Both the position numbers and the translations under genes were made by a program. Under the pieces are notes generated by a model, which did no database searches, was not told where the DNA came from, and worked only from the letters and a program-made list of their open reading frames with translations. A DNA stretch of 64,000 nucleotides from Abiotrophia defectiva ATCC 49176 (GTDB lineage Bacteria > Bacillota > Bacilli > Lactobacillales > Aerococcaceae), in assembly GCF_037041345.1 (NCBI RefSeq), contig NZ_CP146287.1, positions 561,501 to 625,500 on the forward strand. The letters run 5' to 3'. Positions 1-6,855 of the stretch are shown here, one piece after another; positions within the stretch are counted from its first letter, which is position 1, and the number at the start of each line of letters is the position of its first letter.

Positions 1-453
1 CAGGTGGAGAGTTGGAATAGTCCTCAATACAAGGGGGAGCTAGCGAAGTATTTCAAGAGTGTCAAAGAAGATTGGGGTTACCTCTTGCTATTATCAGAAG
101 CTATTGATGGCAAGCAGCTCTATCGTGACCACCAAGAGTTCTGGGACCAGGTCAAGCAAGAGCTCTTGCATCAAGTGCTGCTGGAGACTAGCAACCCTAC
201 CATCTATGGCGATTTTGCGAGCTTTATTGACTATGTCTTAAACGAAGAAGCCTTTGGTGCTTTCATGGCTCGTAAGCCAAAGATTCTGGTGCAGACCGAC
301 AAGGATTTCCGTGTGACCCATGTTACGATTGATTTTCAGTTTAGTATTGACCAGGGGATGGATCTATTCTCTGGCTTAACAGGAATCTTCCATGTTAAGT
401 TGGAAGCGGACTTGGACCAATATGACCAAGCGGTGTCAGTAGAAAAGCCCTAG
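1..453 (+). CDS. Secreted DUF6612-like protein, C-terminal part (5' end outside window)
   Basis: The frame is open from the first base, so this is the C-terminal part of a gene starting upstream. The GTG at 4 is probably not the true start. The last 150 residues align with the C-terminal half of the next protein: both share a KVYRDHE/QLYRDHQ-type motif, an FNEDAF/LNEEAF segment, a KPK stretch followed by a DKDFR motif, and an FDQYNE/LDQYDQ motif near the end. The two are therefore tandem paralogues 21 bp apart, probably co-transcribed. The fold resembles the LppX/DUF6612 type of exported ligand-binding protein, but this is inference. The signal peptide would lie outside the window. Confidence 0.7.
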   Translation, partial: QVESWNSPQYKGELAKYFKSVKEDWGYLLLLSEAIDGKQLYRDHQEFWDQVKQELLHQVLLETSNPTIYGDFASFIDYVLNEEAFGAFMARKPKILVQTDKDFRVTHVTIDFQFSIDQGMDLFSGLTGIFHVKLEADLDQYDQAVSVEKP

Positions 454-474
454 GGCATTTGAGGAGGAAAGTAG

Positions 475-1356
475 ATGAAATGGTTTAAAAAATTAAGCCT
501 CCTGGCCATGGCCGGCGGCCTTTTGGCTGGGGCTGGTGGGGTGGCGCCGGCCACCGTTAGTGCGCAAGCTCCGTCCCTGGACCAATTACTGAATGAGACG
601 GTCAAGAAGATGGCCAAGACCCAGACGGTGCATACTAAGGGTGAATGGAAGATAAGCAATTTTCTCCCAAGCCAGGAGGAAGATATCCTCATAGGAGGCC
701 ATTTTGAAGCAAATGTAGATTTGGACCAAGCGTCGGGATTTGGCTCCTTTGATTTGGGCAGTTTCTTGGGCGACTACCACTTAATTGCCTCTGTCAAAGA
801 CGGGCAGCTTCATGGCAAGGAGAACCATGAAGAAGAGGTCAGAAGTCTAGATATCAAGACCGAAGTTCAAGAATTTCAAGACTCACTTAAGCACTTACGT
901 AGCTTGGATCAATTCTATACGCCTGAAGAAATCGCCTTATATTCAGAGATTTACGAGGTTAAGGAGCTAGAGAATGGCTACGAGTTGCGTCTGAGAGAGG
1001 ATGTAGATGGTAAGAAGGTTTACCGCGACCACGAAGCTGCGTGGAATCTATTAAGTGCAGCTGCGGTTTATGGGGCTAATCAATCGGACCATCCAACCGA
1101 CGCCAAAGAGATTAGCACGGAACTTATCCGCTACATCTTTAACGAGGATGCTTTCGCGGCTTTCTTTGCCAGCAAGCCTAAGTTTAATTACCAAGTAGAT
1201 AAGGACTTCCGACTTCAGAGCCTTGAAGTGGATATGGTCTTTACTATTGAAAAGGGCAAAACGCGTCACTTGAACTATTTAGCAGGTACCTATCGTATCC
1301 AAGGTAAAATCACTTTTGACCAATACAACGAACCTGTTCAAAGTCCAAGACCTTAA
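475..1356 (+). CDS. Secreted DUF6612-like protein (293 aa), paralogue of upstream gene
   Basis: The start ATG is preceded by GAGGAGG with good spacing. Residues 1-32 form a clear Sec signal peptide: a basic start (MKWFKK), a hydrophobic Leu/Ala/Gly core and a likely cleavage after SAQA. There is no lipobox cysteine, so the protein should be released or wall-associated rather than lipid-anchored. The mature part of about 260 residues is acidic and mostly beta-like, with the motifs YRDHEAAW, IFNEDAFAAFF and DKDFRLQSL shared with the upstream paralogue. The family resembles the DUF6612/LppX-like proteins; no substrate is known and none is claimed. A strong terminator follows at 1498. Confidence 0.65.
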   Translation: MKWFKKLSLLAMAGGLLAGAGGVAPATVSAQAPSLDQLLNETVKKMAKTQTVHTKGEWKISNFLPSQEEDILIGGHFEANVDLDQASGFGSFDLGSFLGDYHLIASVKDGQLHGKENHEEEVRSLDIKTEVQEFQDSLKHLRSLDQFYTPEEIALYSEIYEVKELENGYELRLREDVDGKKVYRDHEAAWNLLSAAAVYGANQSDHPTDAKEISTELIRYIFNEDAFAAFFASKPKFNYQVDKDFRLQSLEVDMVFTIEKGKTRHLNYLAGTYRIQGKITFDQYNEPVQSPRP

Positions 1357-1497
1357 GCCATCTAGCCCCCTGCATGAATCTGTAAGAATTTTTCATATTG
1401 AAAATAATCAAAAATGTGGAAATATAAGTGATTTCTAGAAGATGCTTGGAGCGTTATTAAATATAATTATTTCAAAATGGGCCAAAAGTAGGGCAAA

Positions 1498-1536
1498 GAA
1501 CCATACAGATTCTATACTGTATGGTTCTTCTTTTTT
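1498..1536 (+). terminator. Rho-independent terminator after the paralogue pair
   Basis: Perfect 11-bp stem GAACCATACAG/CTGTATGGTTC with an 8-nt loop, followed by TTC and six T. It closes the transcription unit of the two secreted paralogues. Confidence 0.85.
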
Positions 1537-1735
1537 ATCTAACCAAGAAAGGTTAAAACCCATTAAAATAAATCCCAGTCAGGTGTTGAATATTTTCTAG
1601 TCTGGGTCATGTAAAAATGAACAAAAATGAATTTCTATGATTAAGGCTAAGAGGATTATTTGCTAGAACAGCAGCCTGAAAGAGTCCAATTCTGATATAG
1701 AAGAAGCATGTCACGCATTACGCTGTTGCTCGTAG

Positions 1736-1960
1736 TGTCAATAAAATAAATAGACAATTTGGAAGTTTCAGTCTGGTTCGCAAAAAGAAAAGGAGTTTTC
1801 ACTCCTTTTCACGCGTTATATTTCGCTTTGCTTTTCTTTCTTTTGCAATCATATAGGTGCCAAGAATGACGAGTACGCCGAAAATGATACTTCCCAAAGT
1901 GATGTTCATAAAAGCAATTTTTTGAGGACTATCGGCTGTTCCGTACTCTTTCATCATCAT
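1736..1960. repeat. 225-bp direct repeat, copy 1 (gene-tail remnant)
   Basis: This segment recurs at 3047-3273 with roughly 90 percent identity by eye. It begins with TGTCAATAAAATAAATAGAC and ends with TTTCATCATCAT. On the minus strand it encodes the last about 50 residues of a small membrane protein: the hydrophobic stretch SIIFGVLVILGTYMI followed by a Lys/Arg-rich tail. No matching 5' part is present. Copy 1 keeps a longer tail, while copy 2 stops earlier, after ISKA. It is a duplicated gene fragment inside a decayed region; the parent gene is not recognised. Confidence 0.7.
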
Positions 1961-1979
1961 ACCAGACAACGGTATGATG

Positions 1980-2191
1980 GAATCCTTCTTTGGTATTCTT
2001 AAGTCTGAGATGTTTTATGGTTATGAGAAAACATTTAAATCACTTAACCAATTGGAACAAGCTATTGTTGACTACAATGAGTACTACAACAACAAACGAA
2101 TTAAGGTAAAACTAAAAAGGGCTTAGTCCTGTGCAATACAGAACTAAATCCTTCACTTAAATTATTTGTCTAACTTTTTGGGGTCAGTACA
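1980..2191 (+). mobile_element. IS3-family transposase remnant (3' end)
   Basis: From GAA at 1980 the frame reads ESFFGILKSEMFYGYEKTF and continues to DYNEYYNNKRIKVKLK. These are hallmarks of the end of the DDE integrase domain of IS3/IS150-type OrfB transposases, including the catalytic-region E and the YNxxR-like motif. An extra A in a poly-A run near 2115 shifts the frame, and the normal ending (GLSPVQYRTKSF) continues in the next frame. The end of the element, with the usual GTCTAACTTTTTGGGGTCA right terminal repeat, is visible at about 2168-2187. The left part of the element is missing, so it is dead. Confidence 0.8.
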
Positions 2192-2194
2192 AAC

Positions 2195-2404
2195 AGTGCT
2201 TTTTTTGTTGAAATCGCAAAAAATCCAAGCTTTCTTTTTGCAGATAACATTCGCTCTTTTTTTTTCGGTATGATTGAGTCGATGCCCCGTTCTCGACCGG
2301 TTATTATTGCAGATTATCGAATGCCAGAGCGCTATGCCATCACTTTTTGGAAGAATACTTGGAGCAATTCTACGCAGAATGGGATGCGAAAAAGTGATAG
2401 TTAA
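2195..2404 (+). pseudogene. Fragment of an unrecognised gene (70-codon tail)
   Basis: Directly after the IS end an open frame without a credible start reads through a Phe-rich stretch (SFFFGMIESMPRSRP), then VIIADYRMPERYAITFWKN, and stops at 2404. The residue composition looks like real protein rather than random AT-rich DNA. It lacks a ribosome binding site and N-terminus, so it is most simply the 3' tail of a gene truncated by the IS. I do not recognise the family. Confidence 0.3.
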
Positions 2405-2411
2405 AGAGACG

Positions 2412-2443
2412 AAAAAGCTGAGAATATGATTTCCCAGCTTTTT
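2412..2443. terminator. Bidirectional terminator downstream of hdeD-like gene
   Basis: AAAAAGCTGaGAA/TTTCcCAGCTTTTT hairpin. It lies 25 bp past the stop of the minus-strand gene at 2469 and has A and T tracts on both sides. Confidence 0.65.
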
Positions 2444-2468
2444 GAATGCGATAGAAATAGCAACTAGA

Positions 2469-2984
2469 CTATTTACGAAAGGCCTCAATAATGTAGGTGA
2501 AGCCAGTAACTAAAAATGCAAAGGCTTTGACATAAACGACAAAGACACTTGTAGCCACTGGATTGAACAGAATAACTAGACCTAGTAAAAATGCAAGCAA
2601 GGCTACCCACGTGATATTGCTACCAATAATAGGGAAAATCAATCCTAGACGATTGCCTTTAAAGAAGGCAATAATGGCTTCTACAATTAACCAAATTCCT
2701 ACAATGGTCGGAATGACGACCGGCAGGGTCACAAAGCCATAAGCAACGAGGTAAAGAGCTAAGAGAAGACTAACAAACCCTTGGAAAAGATAAACAGGTG
2801 AGCGAAGCTCTTTTGGTGCAGAGAAATAGCCTAAAATAGCTGCTATAGAAGAAACCAGTAAACCAAATGAAATCCACCAGCTGTAAGCAACAAGATTAGC
2901 TACTGGGTTTGTAAATAGGAAAAGTCCTAAAAGGGCAAAAACAACTCCTGCAAGGAATAGCAGTAAACGATTAGAAAATTTCAT
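2469..2984 (-). CDS. HdeD/DUF308 family membrane protein (171 aa)
   Basis: The ATG at 2984 follows GGAGGT by 6 nt; a longer in-frame extension lacks a better start. The protein is very hydrophobic with about six membrane segments and contains the DUF308 pairing pattern FLFTNPVAN and LVILFNPVAT, each inside a helix pair. HdeD-like proteins are linked to acid or envelope stress in other bacteria; the exact role here is unknown. A strong promoter sits just upstream. It is the only intact gene in a 2.5-kb stretch of remnants, and its AT-rich sequence matches the surrounding acquired-looking DNA. Confidence 0.75.
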   Translation of the reverse strand: MKFSNRLLLFLAGVVFALLGLFLFTNPVANLVAYSWWISFGLLVSSIAAILGYFSAPKELRSPVYLFQGFVSLLLALYLVAYGFVTLPVVIPTIVGIWLIVEAIIAFFKGNRLGLIFPIIGSNITWVALLAFLLGLVILFNPVATSVFVVYVKAFAFLVTGFTYIIEAFRK

Positions 2985-3023
2985 TTCAATACCTCCGATA
3001 TAGTATAGTTTGATATTAAAGTT

Positions 3024-3052
3024 ATTGTACCTCTTTTTATAAAAAATGTCAA
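3024..3052 (-). promoter_or_regulatory. Sigma-A promoter of the hdeD-like gene
   Basis: Read on the minus strand: TTGACA, 17-nt spacer, TACAAT, about 40 nt upstream of the start codon. The -35 hexamer is the first six bases of repeat copy 2, so the duplicated segment supplies half of this promoter. Confidence 0.75.
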
Positions 3053-3273
3053 TAAAATAAATAGACAACTTGGAAGTTTCAGTCTGGATCGCAAAAAGAA
3101 AAGGTGTTTTCGCTCCTTTTCACACTTTATATATTTCGCTTTGCTTTTCACGCTTTTGAAATCATATAGGTACCAAGGATGACAAGTACGCCGAAAATGA
3201 CACTTCCCAAAGTGATGTTCATAAAAGCAATTTTTTGGGGACTATCAGCTGTTCCATACTCTTTCATCATCAT
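3047..3273. repeat. 225-bp direct repeat, copy 2
   Basis: This matches 1736-1960. On the minus strand the fragment again encodes a membrane segment (FGVLVILGTYMI) but ends early at a TGA after ISKA. The left edge coincides with the -35 box of the hdeD-like gene, and the right edge abuts an acetyltransferase fragment. The two copies bracket the IS3 remnant and the hdeD-like gene, as expected of an ancient duplication or of recombination between repeats. Confidence 0.7.
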
Positions 3274-3275
3274 GA

Positions 3276-3518
3276 TTTGCAAGAATCGGTAGTAAAGCAG
3301 CTGTTGCAAAAAATATTCCACCTTATGCTATCGCAGTCGGAAATCCAGTGCGTGTTATCAAGTACCGCTTTGACGAAGAGACGATTGCTTTTTTGGAAAA
3401 ACTTAAATGGTGGGATTTTTCAGAAGAACAGCTCGACGCTGCTATTCCGTACTTGACGAGTGTGCATTTAGAAGAGGCAAAGGAAGAGTTGATGAGAATT
3501 AAGCAAGAAATGAAATGA
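3276..3518 (+). pseudogene. C-terminal fragment of a hexapeptide-repeat (CatB/Vat-type) O-acetyltransferase
   Basis: The open frame reads RIGSKAAVAKNIPPYAIAVG, then NPVRVIKYRF, and then an acidic tail with WWDFSEEQL to the stop at 3518. The NIPPYAIAVGNPVRVIKYRF pattern is typical of the end of the left-handed beta-helix in xenobiotic/CatB-like acetyltransferases, which are trimeric acetyl-CoA enzymes. Roughly the first 130 residues, including the catalytic histidine region, are missing, and the frame has no start site. The fragment begins exactly where repeat copy 2 ends. Confidence 0.75.
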
Positions 3519-3676
3519 TACGAAGATAGTGTATTATCAGAAAGGATTCGTTAAAAATGCGATAAACTCGCAACAAATTTACTTTGGAAAAGTAAAAAAG
3601 CCTTTAAATAAAGGCTTTCAGAGTGAGGACAAAGTCCTTATAAAAGTGTCTTCTAAAGATTTTAACTCCAATCTGA

Positions 3677-3699
3677 AGCGAGGTTATCCTCGCTTTTTC
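3677..3699. terminator. Hairpin terminator
   Basis: AGCGAGG TTAT CCTCGCT followed by TTTT. It is between the acetyltransferase tail and the next minus-strand fragment and could serve either. Confidence 0.6.
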
Positions 3700-3900
3700 T
3701 ATTTATCAAACAATTCCTTATTTTCAATCAAGAGTTCTAGTGGAGATTTTTCTCTTGCTACAATAAAATCGGGTTCATATTGGGTATGAAATGTTCTTTT
3801 CTGAGAAGTTGGATCAATATACAACTCTTCTCCATCTTCTGTGTATAGTTGGTTGCCCCGTGTTAGATAGAGTAAATCTTCTAAGTGCTGTCCATCAGTT
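3699..3900 (-). pseudogene. C-terminal fragment of an unrecognised protein
   Basis: On the minus strand the last about 66 codons look genuinely protein-like: an acidic, non-repetitive stretch with the motifs HLEDLLYLTRG, ELYIDPTSQKR and SPLELLIENKELF before the stop. Upstream of this the same open frame runs through palindromic repeats and turns into Pro/Arg-rich nonsense, so the true N-terminus is lost. I do not recognise the family. Confidence 0.35.
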
Positions 3901-3909
3901 GGAGGAGCG

Positions 3910-4044
3910 CCATGTCGTGTTGGGGCTCCAACGCGACGTGGTGGAGGCGATGAACTTGGTTTTTGAGCGAAAAAGGAGCCAAAAGGTGCAGCCACGTCGC
4001 ATTGGAGGAGGGCGATGTCGTGTTGGGGCTCCAACACGACGTGA
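3910..4044. repeat. Cluster of palindromic repeats (two full copies, one half)
   Basis: Two near-identical hairpins share the core GTCGTGTTGG GGCT CCAACRCGAC (3914-3937 and 4018-4041), with outer arms ending in CCA/TGG or CGTGA. A half-copy (CCACGTCGCATTGG) sits at 3993-4006 between them. The stems are 10 bp or more with the same GGCT loop. They resemble REP/BIME-type intergenic palindromes; no protein-coding explanation fits. Confidence 0.75.
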
Positions 4045-4142
4045 CTGCGGGCACCCGCCCCATTTGTCACGCAAAAAGATAGGGCGCCTTTCCAAACTTG
4101 TGTTATAATGAAGGTGTAAACAATTTTCAAGGGGGCATTAGG

Positions 4143-5180
4143 ATGAATCCAACCTTAAGTTATCTGCAAGAACTTCTAGCTATCGCATCGCCAACGGGTT
4201 ATACGCGCGGCGTCCAGGACTATTTGGTATCGACTTTGGAAAAAATGGGCTACCAACCGGTGCGCACCGCAAAGGGCTTGGTCCATGTGACGGTGCCGGG
4301 CCAGGACGATGACCACCACCGCATTGTGACGGCTCACGTTGACACCTTGGGGGCCATGGTGCGCGCGGTCAAAGGCGACGGCCGGCTCAAGCTGGACAAG
4401 GTGGGTGGCTTTCCTTGGAATATGATCGAAGGGGAGAACTGTACCGTCCATGTGGCGACCACCGGCAAAACTGTATCTGGGACAATTCTCATTCACCAGA
4501 CTTCTACCCACGTCTACCGCGATGCGGGGACGGCTGAACGGACCCAAGATAACATGGAAGTCCGACTAGATGCCAAGGTTACCAACGAGGAAGAAACCCG
4601 CGCCCTAGGTATTGAAGTGGGCGACTTTGTCTCCTTCGACCCACGCACCACCATCACCGACACCGGCTTCATCAAGTCGCGCTTCCTCGATGACAAGGTG
4701 TCCGCCGCTATCCTGCTTAACTTGTTACGCCGTTACAAGGAAGAGGGCATCACCCTGCCGGTGACGACCCAATTCGCCTTCTCGGTCTTCGAGGAAGTAG
4801 GGCACGGGGCTAACTCTAGCCTGTCGGACAAAGCGGTGGAGTATCTGGCGGTTGACATGGGCGCTATGGGTGACGACCAGCAGACCGACGAGTATACCGT
4901 CTCTATCTGTGTCAAGGATGCCAGTGGTCCTTATCACTATGAATTCCGCCAACACCTGGTAGAACTGGCTAAGGCCAAGGACATTCCTTACAAATTAGAC
5001 ATCTACCCATTCTACGGTTCCGACGCTTCGGCCGCTATGTCAGCGGGTGCCGAAGTCAAGCACGCCCTCTGTGGGGCCGGCATCGAGTCCAGCCATTCCT
5101 ATGAGCGGACCCATGTGGAGTCGGTGGAAGCCACCGAGCGCTTGGTGGATGCTTATCTCTTGAGTGACTTAGTTAAGTAA
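4143..5180 (+). CDS. M42 family metallopeptidase (345 aa)
   Basis: This is a cytosolic dizinc or dicobalt aminopeptidase of the M42 (glutamyl aminopeptidase/endoglucanase-like) family, which trims peptides. The family signature is complete: AHVDTLG (H65, D67), KSRFLDDKVSA (D183-D184), FEEVGHG (catalytic and metal-binding E217-E218), AVDMGA (D238) and SSHSYERTH near the end (H318/H324). Length is normal. The ATG at 4143 follows AAGGGGGCATTAGG; an upstream in-frame start at 4098 lacks a ribosome binding site. TATAAT at 4104-4109 gives a likely -10. Its GC-rich codon use marks the return from the decayed region to core chromosome. Confidence 0.9.
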   Translation: MNPTLSYLQELLAIASPTGYTRGVQDYLVSTLEKMGYQPVRTAKGLVHVTVPGQDDDHHRIVTAHVDTLGAMVRAVKGDGRLKLDKVGGFPWNMIEGENCTVHVATTGKTVSGTILIHQTSTHVYRDAGTAERTQDNMEVRLDAKVTNEEETRALGIEVGDFVSFDPRTTITDTGFIKSRFLDDKVSAAILLNLLRRYKEEGITLPVTTQFAFSVFEEVGHGANSSLSDKAVEYLAVDMGAMGDDQQTDEYTVSICVKDASGPYHYEFRQHLVELAKAKDIPYKLDIYPFYGSDASAAMSAGAEVKHALCGAGIESSHSYERTHVESVEATERLVDAYLLSDLVK

Positions 5181-5192
5181 GATGACAGGGAA

Positions 5193-5657
5193 GTGACGAG
5201 TGTGACCATTACCTTTAGAGAGATAACAAGCGACAACTACTCCCAAGTCTTAAATCTCAAGATTACTCCAGAGCAAGAGGCAGCCAAATTTGTGTCTCCT
5301 GTCGTCCGCTCCTTGGCAGATGCTTGGTTTTACCGTGAAGAAGGCATTACCTATCCCAAAGCCATTTATGCAGATGAGGATTTAGTTGGCTTCATTATGT
5401 ATGAATTGGATACAGAGGAGCAGCAGGTCTTTGTTTGGCGCTTCCTAATTGACCAAGCCTTCCAAGGCAGAGGCTACGGCCGACAAACCATTGAAGCAGT
5501 ACTGGAAATGGCCAAGCAGCAAACCCAGATGACCAAGGTGGTGGCCGATTACGTGGACGGTAACGAGCCCATGAAAAAGATTTTGCTAGATCTAGGCTTT
5601 GAAGAGACTGGCTTTAACCAGGAAATAAATGAACATATTATGGTCTATCAGCTATAA
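5193..5657 (+). CDS. GNAT family N-acetyltransferase (154 aa)
   Basis: A single GNAT domain spans the protein. Motif A is WRFLIDQAFQGRGYGRQTIE, with the acetyl-CoA pyrophosphate-binding loop Q-G-R-G-Y-G at about residues 94-99. The N-terminal part (FREITSDNYSQVLNLKI) resembles the spermine/spermidine acetyltransferase (BltD/PaiA-like) subgroup, so a polyamine is a possible substrate, but that is inference. The gene starts 12 bp after the M42 peptidase, so the two are probably one transcript. Start choice is GTG 5193 or GTG 5202; the upstream AGGG favours 5193 weakly. Confidence 0.75.
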   Translation: MTSVTITFREITSDNYSQVLNLKITPEQEAAKFVSPVVRSLADAWFYREEGITYPKAIYADEDLVGFIMYELDTEEQQVFVWRFLIDQAFQGRGYGRQTIEAVLEMAKQQTQMTKVVADYVDGNEPMKKILLDLGFEETGFNQEINEHIMVYQL

Positions 5658-5661
5658 GAAG

Positions 5662-5697
5662 AAAAGGTCCCCTTATGATCAGATGAGGGGGCCTTTT
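5662..5697 (+). terminator. Terminator after GNAT gene
   Basis: AAAAGGTCCCC ... GGGGGCCTTTT hairpin directly after the stop codon. Confidence 0.8.
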
Positions 5698-5764
5698 GCT
5701 ATAAATGACTATATATGTGTCTAAATTTATGGTATAATATAGCCATCAAAAGGGGGTGGCGTTG

Positions 5765-6022
5765 ATGAAAATTATACCCATGCGCGATTTAAAAAACACA
5801 GTGGCAGTTGAAGCATATTGCCAAGAGGAACAAGGCCCAGTCTTTGTAACTAAGAATGGCTACGGGCGACTAGTTGTCATGGACATTGAATACTATGAGA
5901 AGACCCTCCGACAAATGGAAGAAGCAAAATTTCTATATCAAGGGCTGGAAGATATTCGAGAGCAGCGTCTAAGAGACGGTGAGTCCCTTATCGCGGATAT
6001 GAGGGAGCGTTATGACCTATAG
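5765..6022 (+). CDS. Phd/YefM family antitoxin (85 aa)
   Basis: The N-terminus IIPMRDLKNT and the segment VFVTKNGYGRLVVMDIEYYE are typical of Phd/YefM antitoxins: a DNA-binding dimer fold, then a flexible tail that wraps the toxin (LRDGESLIADMRERYDL). ATG 5765 is 8 nt after AAGGGGG; a GTG at 5756 sits inside that ribosome binding site and is less likely. TATAAT at 5733-5738 is the probable -10. The gene overlaps the toxin gene by 11 bp, the usual arrangement for coupled translation. Autorepression by the complex is expected from the family. Confidence 0.88.
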   Translation: MKIIPMRDLKNTVAVEAYCQEEQGPVFVTKNGYGRLVVMDIEYYEKTLRQMEEAKFLYQGLEDIREQRLRDGESLIADMRERYDL

Positions 6023-6341
6023 TTATGAGTTCACTCAGAAGGCAGAAGAAGATTTAGAAGTGATTCTGGACTATCTGACCAAGGAACTTAAGAATCAGCA
6101 AGCTGCCAAAAAGTTTCTTGATGCACTCCATGAGTGTTTGAAAAACTTGCTGGTTTTCCCAGAAAGCGGGGAGCGGGTGCGCAATCCCTATTTGCCAGCT
6201 ATAGGCATTCGACGGAAAATCATTGGCCACTATATTGTCTACTATGCGCCATACCCCAAAGAACAAAAGCTGCGGATTATCCGTCTAGGACATGGTCTTC
6301 AGGATCAAGCGCATTTGTTTATGGACCTTAAGTCGCATTAA
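6012..6341 (+). CDS. RelE/ParE family toxin (109 aa)
   Basis: The sequence pattern matches the RelE/ParE fold. It begins with YSYEFTQKAEEDLEVILDYL, has a helical KKFLDALHECLKNL segment and a FPESGERV turn, and ends with the beta strands IGIRRKIIGHYIVYY and LRIIRLGHG. The RRKIIGHYIVYY strand is common to ParE-type and plasmid stabilisation toxins, which act on gyrase or on ribosome-bound mRNA; which target applies is not clear from sequence. It overlaps the YefM-like antitoxin. Length is normal and the frame is intact, so the pair is probably functional. Confidence 0.88.
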   Translation: MTYSYEFTQKAEEDLEVILDYLTKELKNQQAAKKFLDALHECLKNLLVFPESGERVRNPYLPAIGIRRKIIGHYIVYYAPYPKEQKLRIIRLGHGLQDQAHLFMDLKSH

Positions 6342-6347
6342 ACAAAT

Positions 6348-6390
6348 AAAACGCCATCGCTAGGTAATCATACCAAGCCGATGGCGTTTT
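6348..6390. terminator. Bidirectional terminator
   Basis: AAAACGCCATCG/CGATGGCGTTTT stems with a 19-nt loop. It serves the toxin-antitoxin operon on the plus strand and the minus-strand MazF remnant. Confidence 0.8.
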
Positions 6391-6398
6391 GTGTATTC

Positions 6399-6617
6399 CT
6401 AATCTTCCATATCAAACAACAACTTATACTTATCCAAGATAAGCTTCAATTCTTCTTGGGATAGTCTTTCCTCTACCTTAGTGACACCTCGCGCCGCCAA
6501 GTCTAGGGTCATGGTCTGGTCTAGCATGACCTTGCCCTGAATGGTGCGGGTGCTAGTCAGCTCATGATAGGTGGGAAAGTTGCAACTAGTGGTGGTGATG
6601 GGAGCCACGATGGTCAA
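6399..6617 (-). pseudogene. N-terminally truncated MazF/PemK-type toxin remnant
   Basis: The 72 codons match the C-terminal two thirds of PemK/MazF-like endoribonuclease toxins: IVAPITTTSCNFPTYHEL, then TIQGKVMLDQ, LDLAARGVTKVEE and a C-terminal helix. Full-length relatives have about 110 residues and begin with a conserved RPxxV strand carrying the catalytic arginine, which is absent here. Upstream in frame there is a TAG at about 15 codons. A TTG at 6617 preceded by GGAGGGG could give a product, but without the N-terminus it should be inactive. No antitoxin gene adjoins it. Confidence 0.7.
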
Positions 6618-6631
6618 GTCTCCCCTCCAAG

Positions 6632-6660
6632 TTGAAATTTCCTTACAATCCTATTATAAT
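6632..6660 (+). promoter_or_regulatory. Sigma-A promoter for the PTS gene
   Basis: TTGAAA, 17-nt spacer, TATAAT. The start codon is nearly 200 nt further on, so the mRNA has a long leader (see next entry). Confidence 0.8.
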
Positions 6661-6855
6661 TAACTTGTAAAGGGTTACAGATAACCCTGCGCATTCGCAT
6701 CGCAACTTATGCAAGATCATGTCAGACCAGGAAAGGAGGTAGCCAGGCCAGGAAGGGCCGCGAGTCCCTGGGAAGAAGGGACCAAAGTAGTGAGTCAGGA
6801 GGATTCCGATGCGAGACTTCTGAAGCACCTAACAATCAAAGGAGGTCTTTGTACC
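6661..6855 (+). promoter_or_regulatory. Long structured leader of the PTS gene
   Basis: The 195-nt untranslated leader begins with a hairpin (AGGGTTA CAG ATAACCCT at 6669-6687) and has GC-rich inverted segments near 6740-6790 (CCAGGCCAGG, GAGTCCCTGGGAAGAAGGGAC). Leaders of PTS genes often carry RAT/antiterminator sites for BglG-type regulators, but I cannot match a RAT consensus. Regulatory function is therefore inference from length and structure. Confidence 0.35.

Noticed and set aside
2162-2488. 108-codon minus-strand open frame after the IS3 remnant
   Set aside because: It overlaps the end of the IS, a terminator hairpin and the 3' end of the HdeD-like gene in another frame, and its sequence shows no protein-like pattern.
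3895-4130. N-terminal extension of the minus-strand fragment and other frames through 3881-4108
   Set aside because: These frames stay open only because the palindromic repeats lack stops; the encoded Pro/Arg-rich text is repetitive nonsense.
6661-6855. T-box or classic RAT antiterminator in the PTS leader
   Set aside because: No T-box core sequence and no match to the LicT/GlcT RAT consensus could be found by eye.
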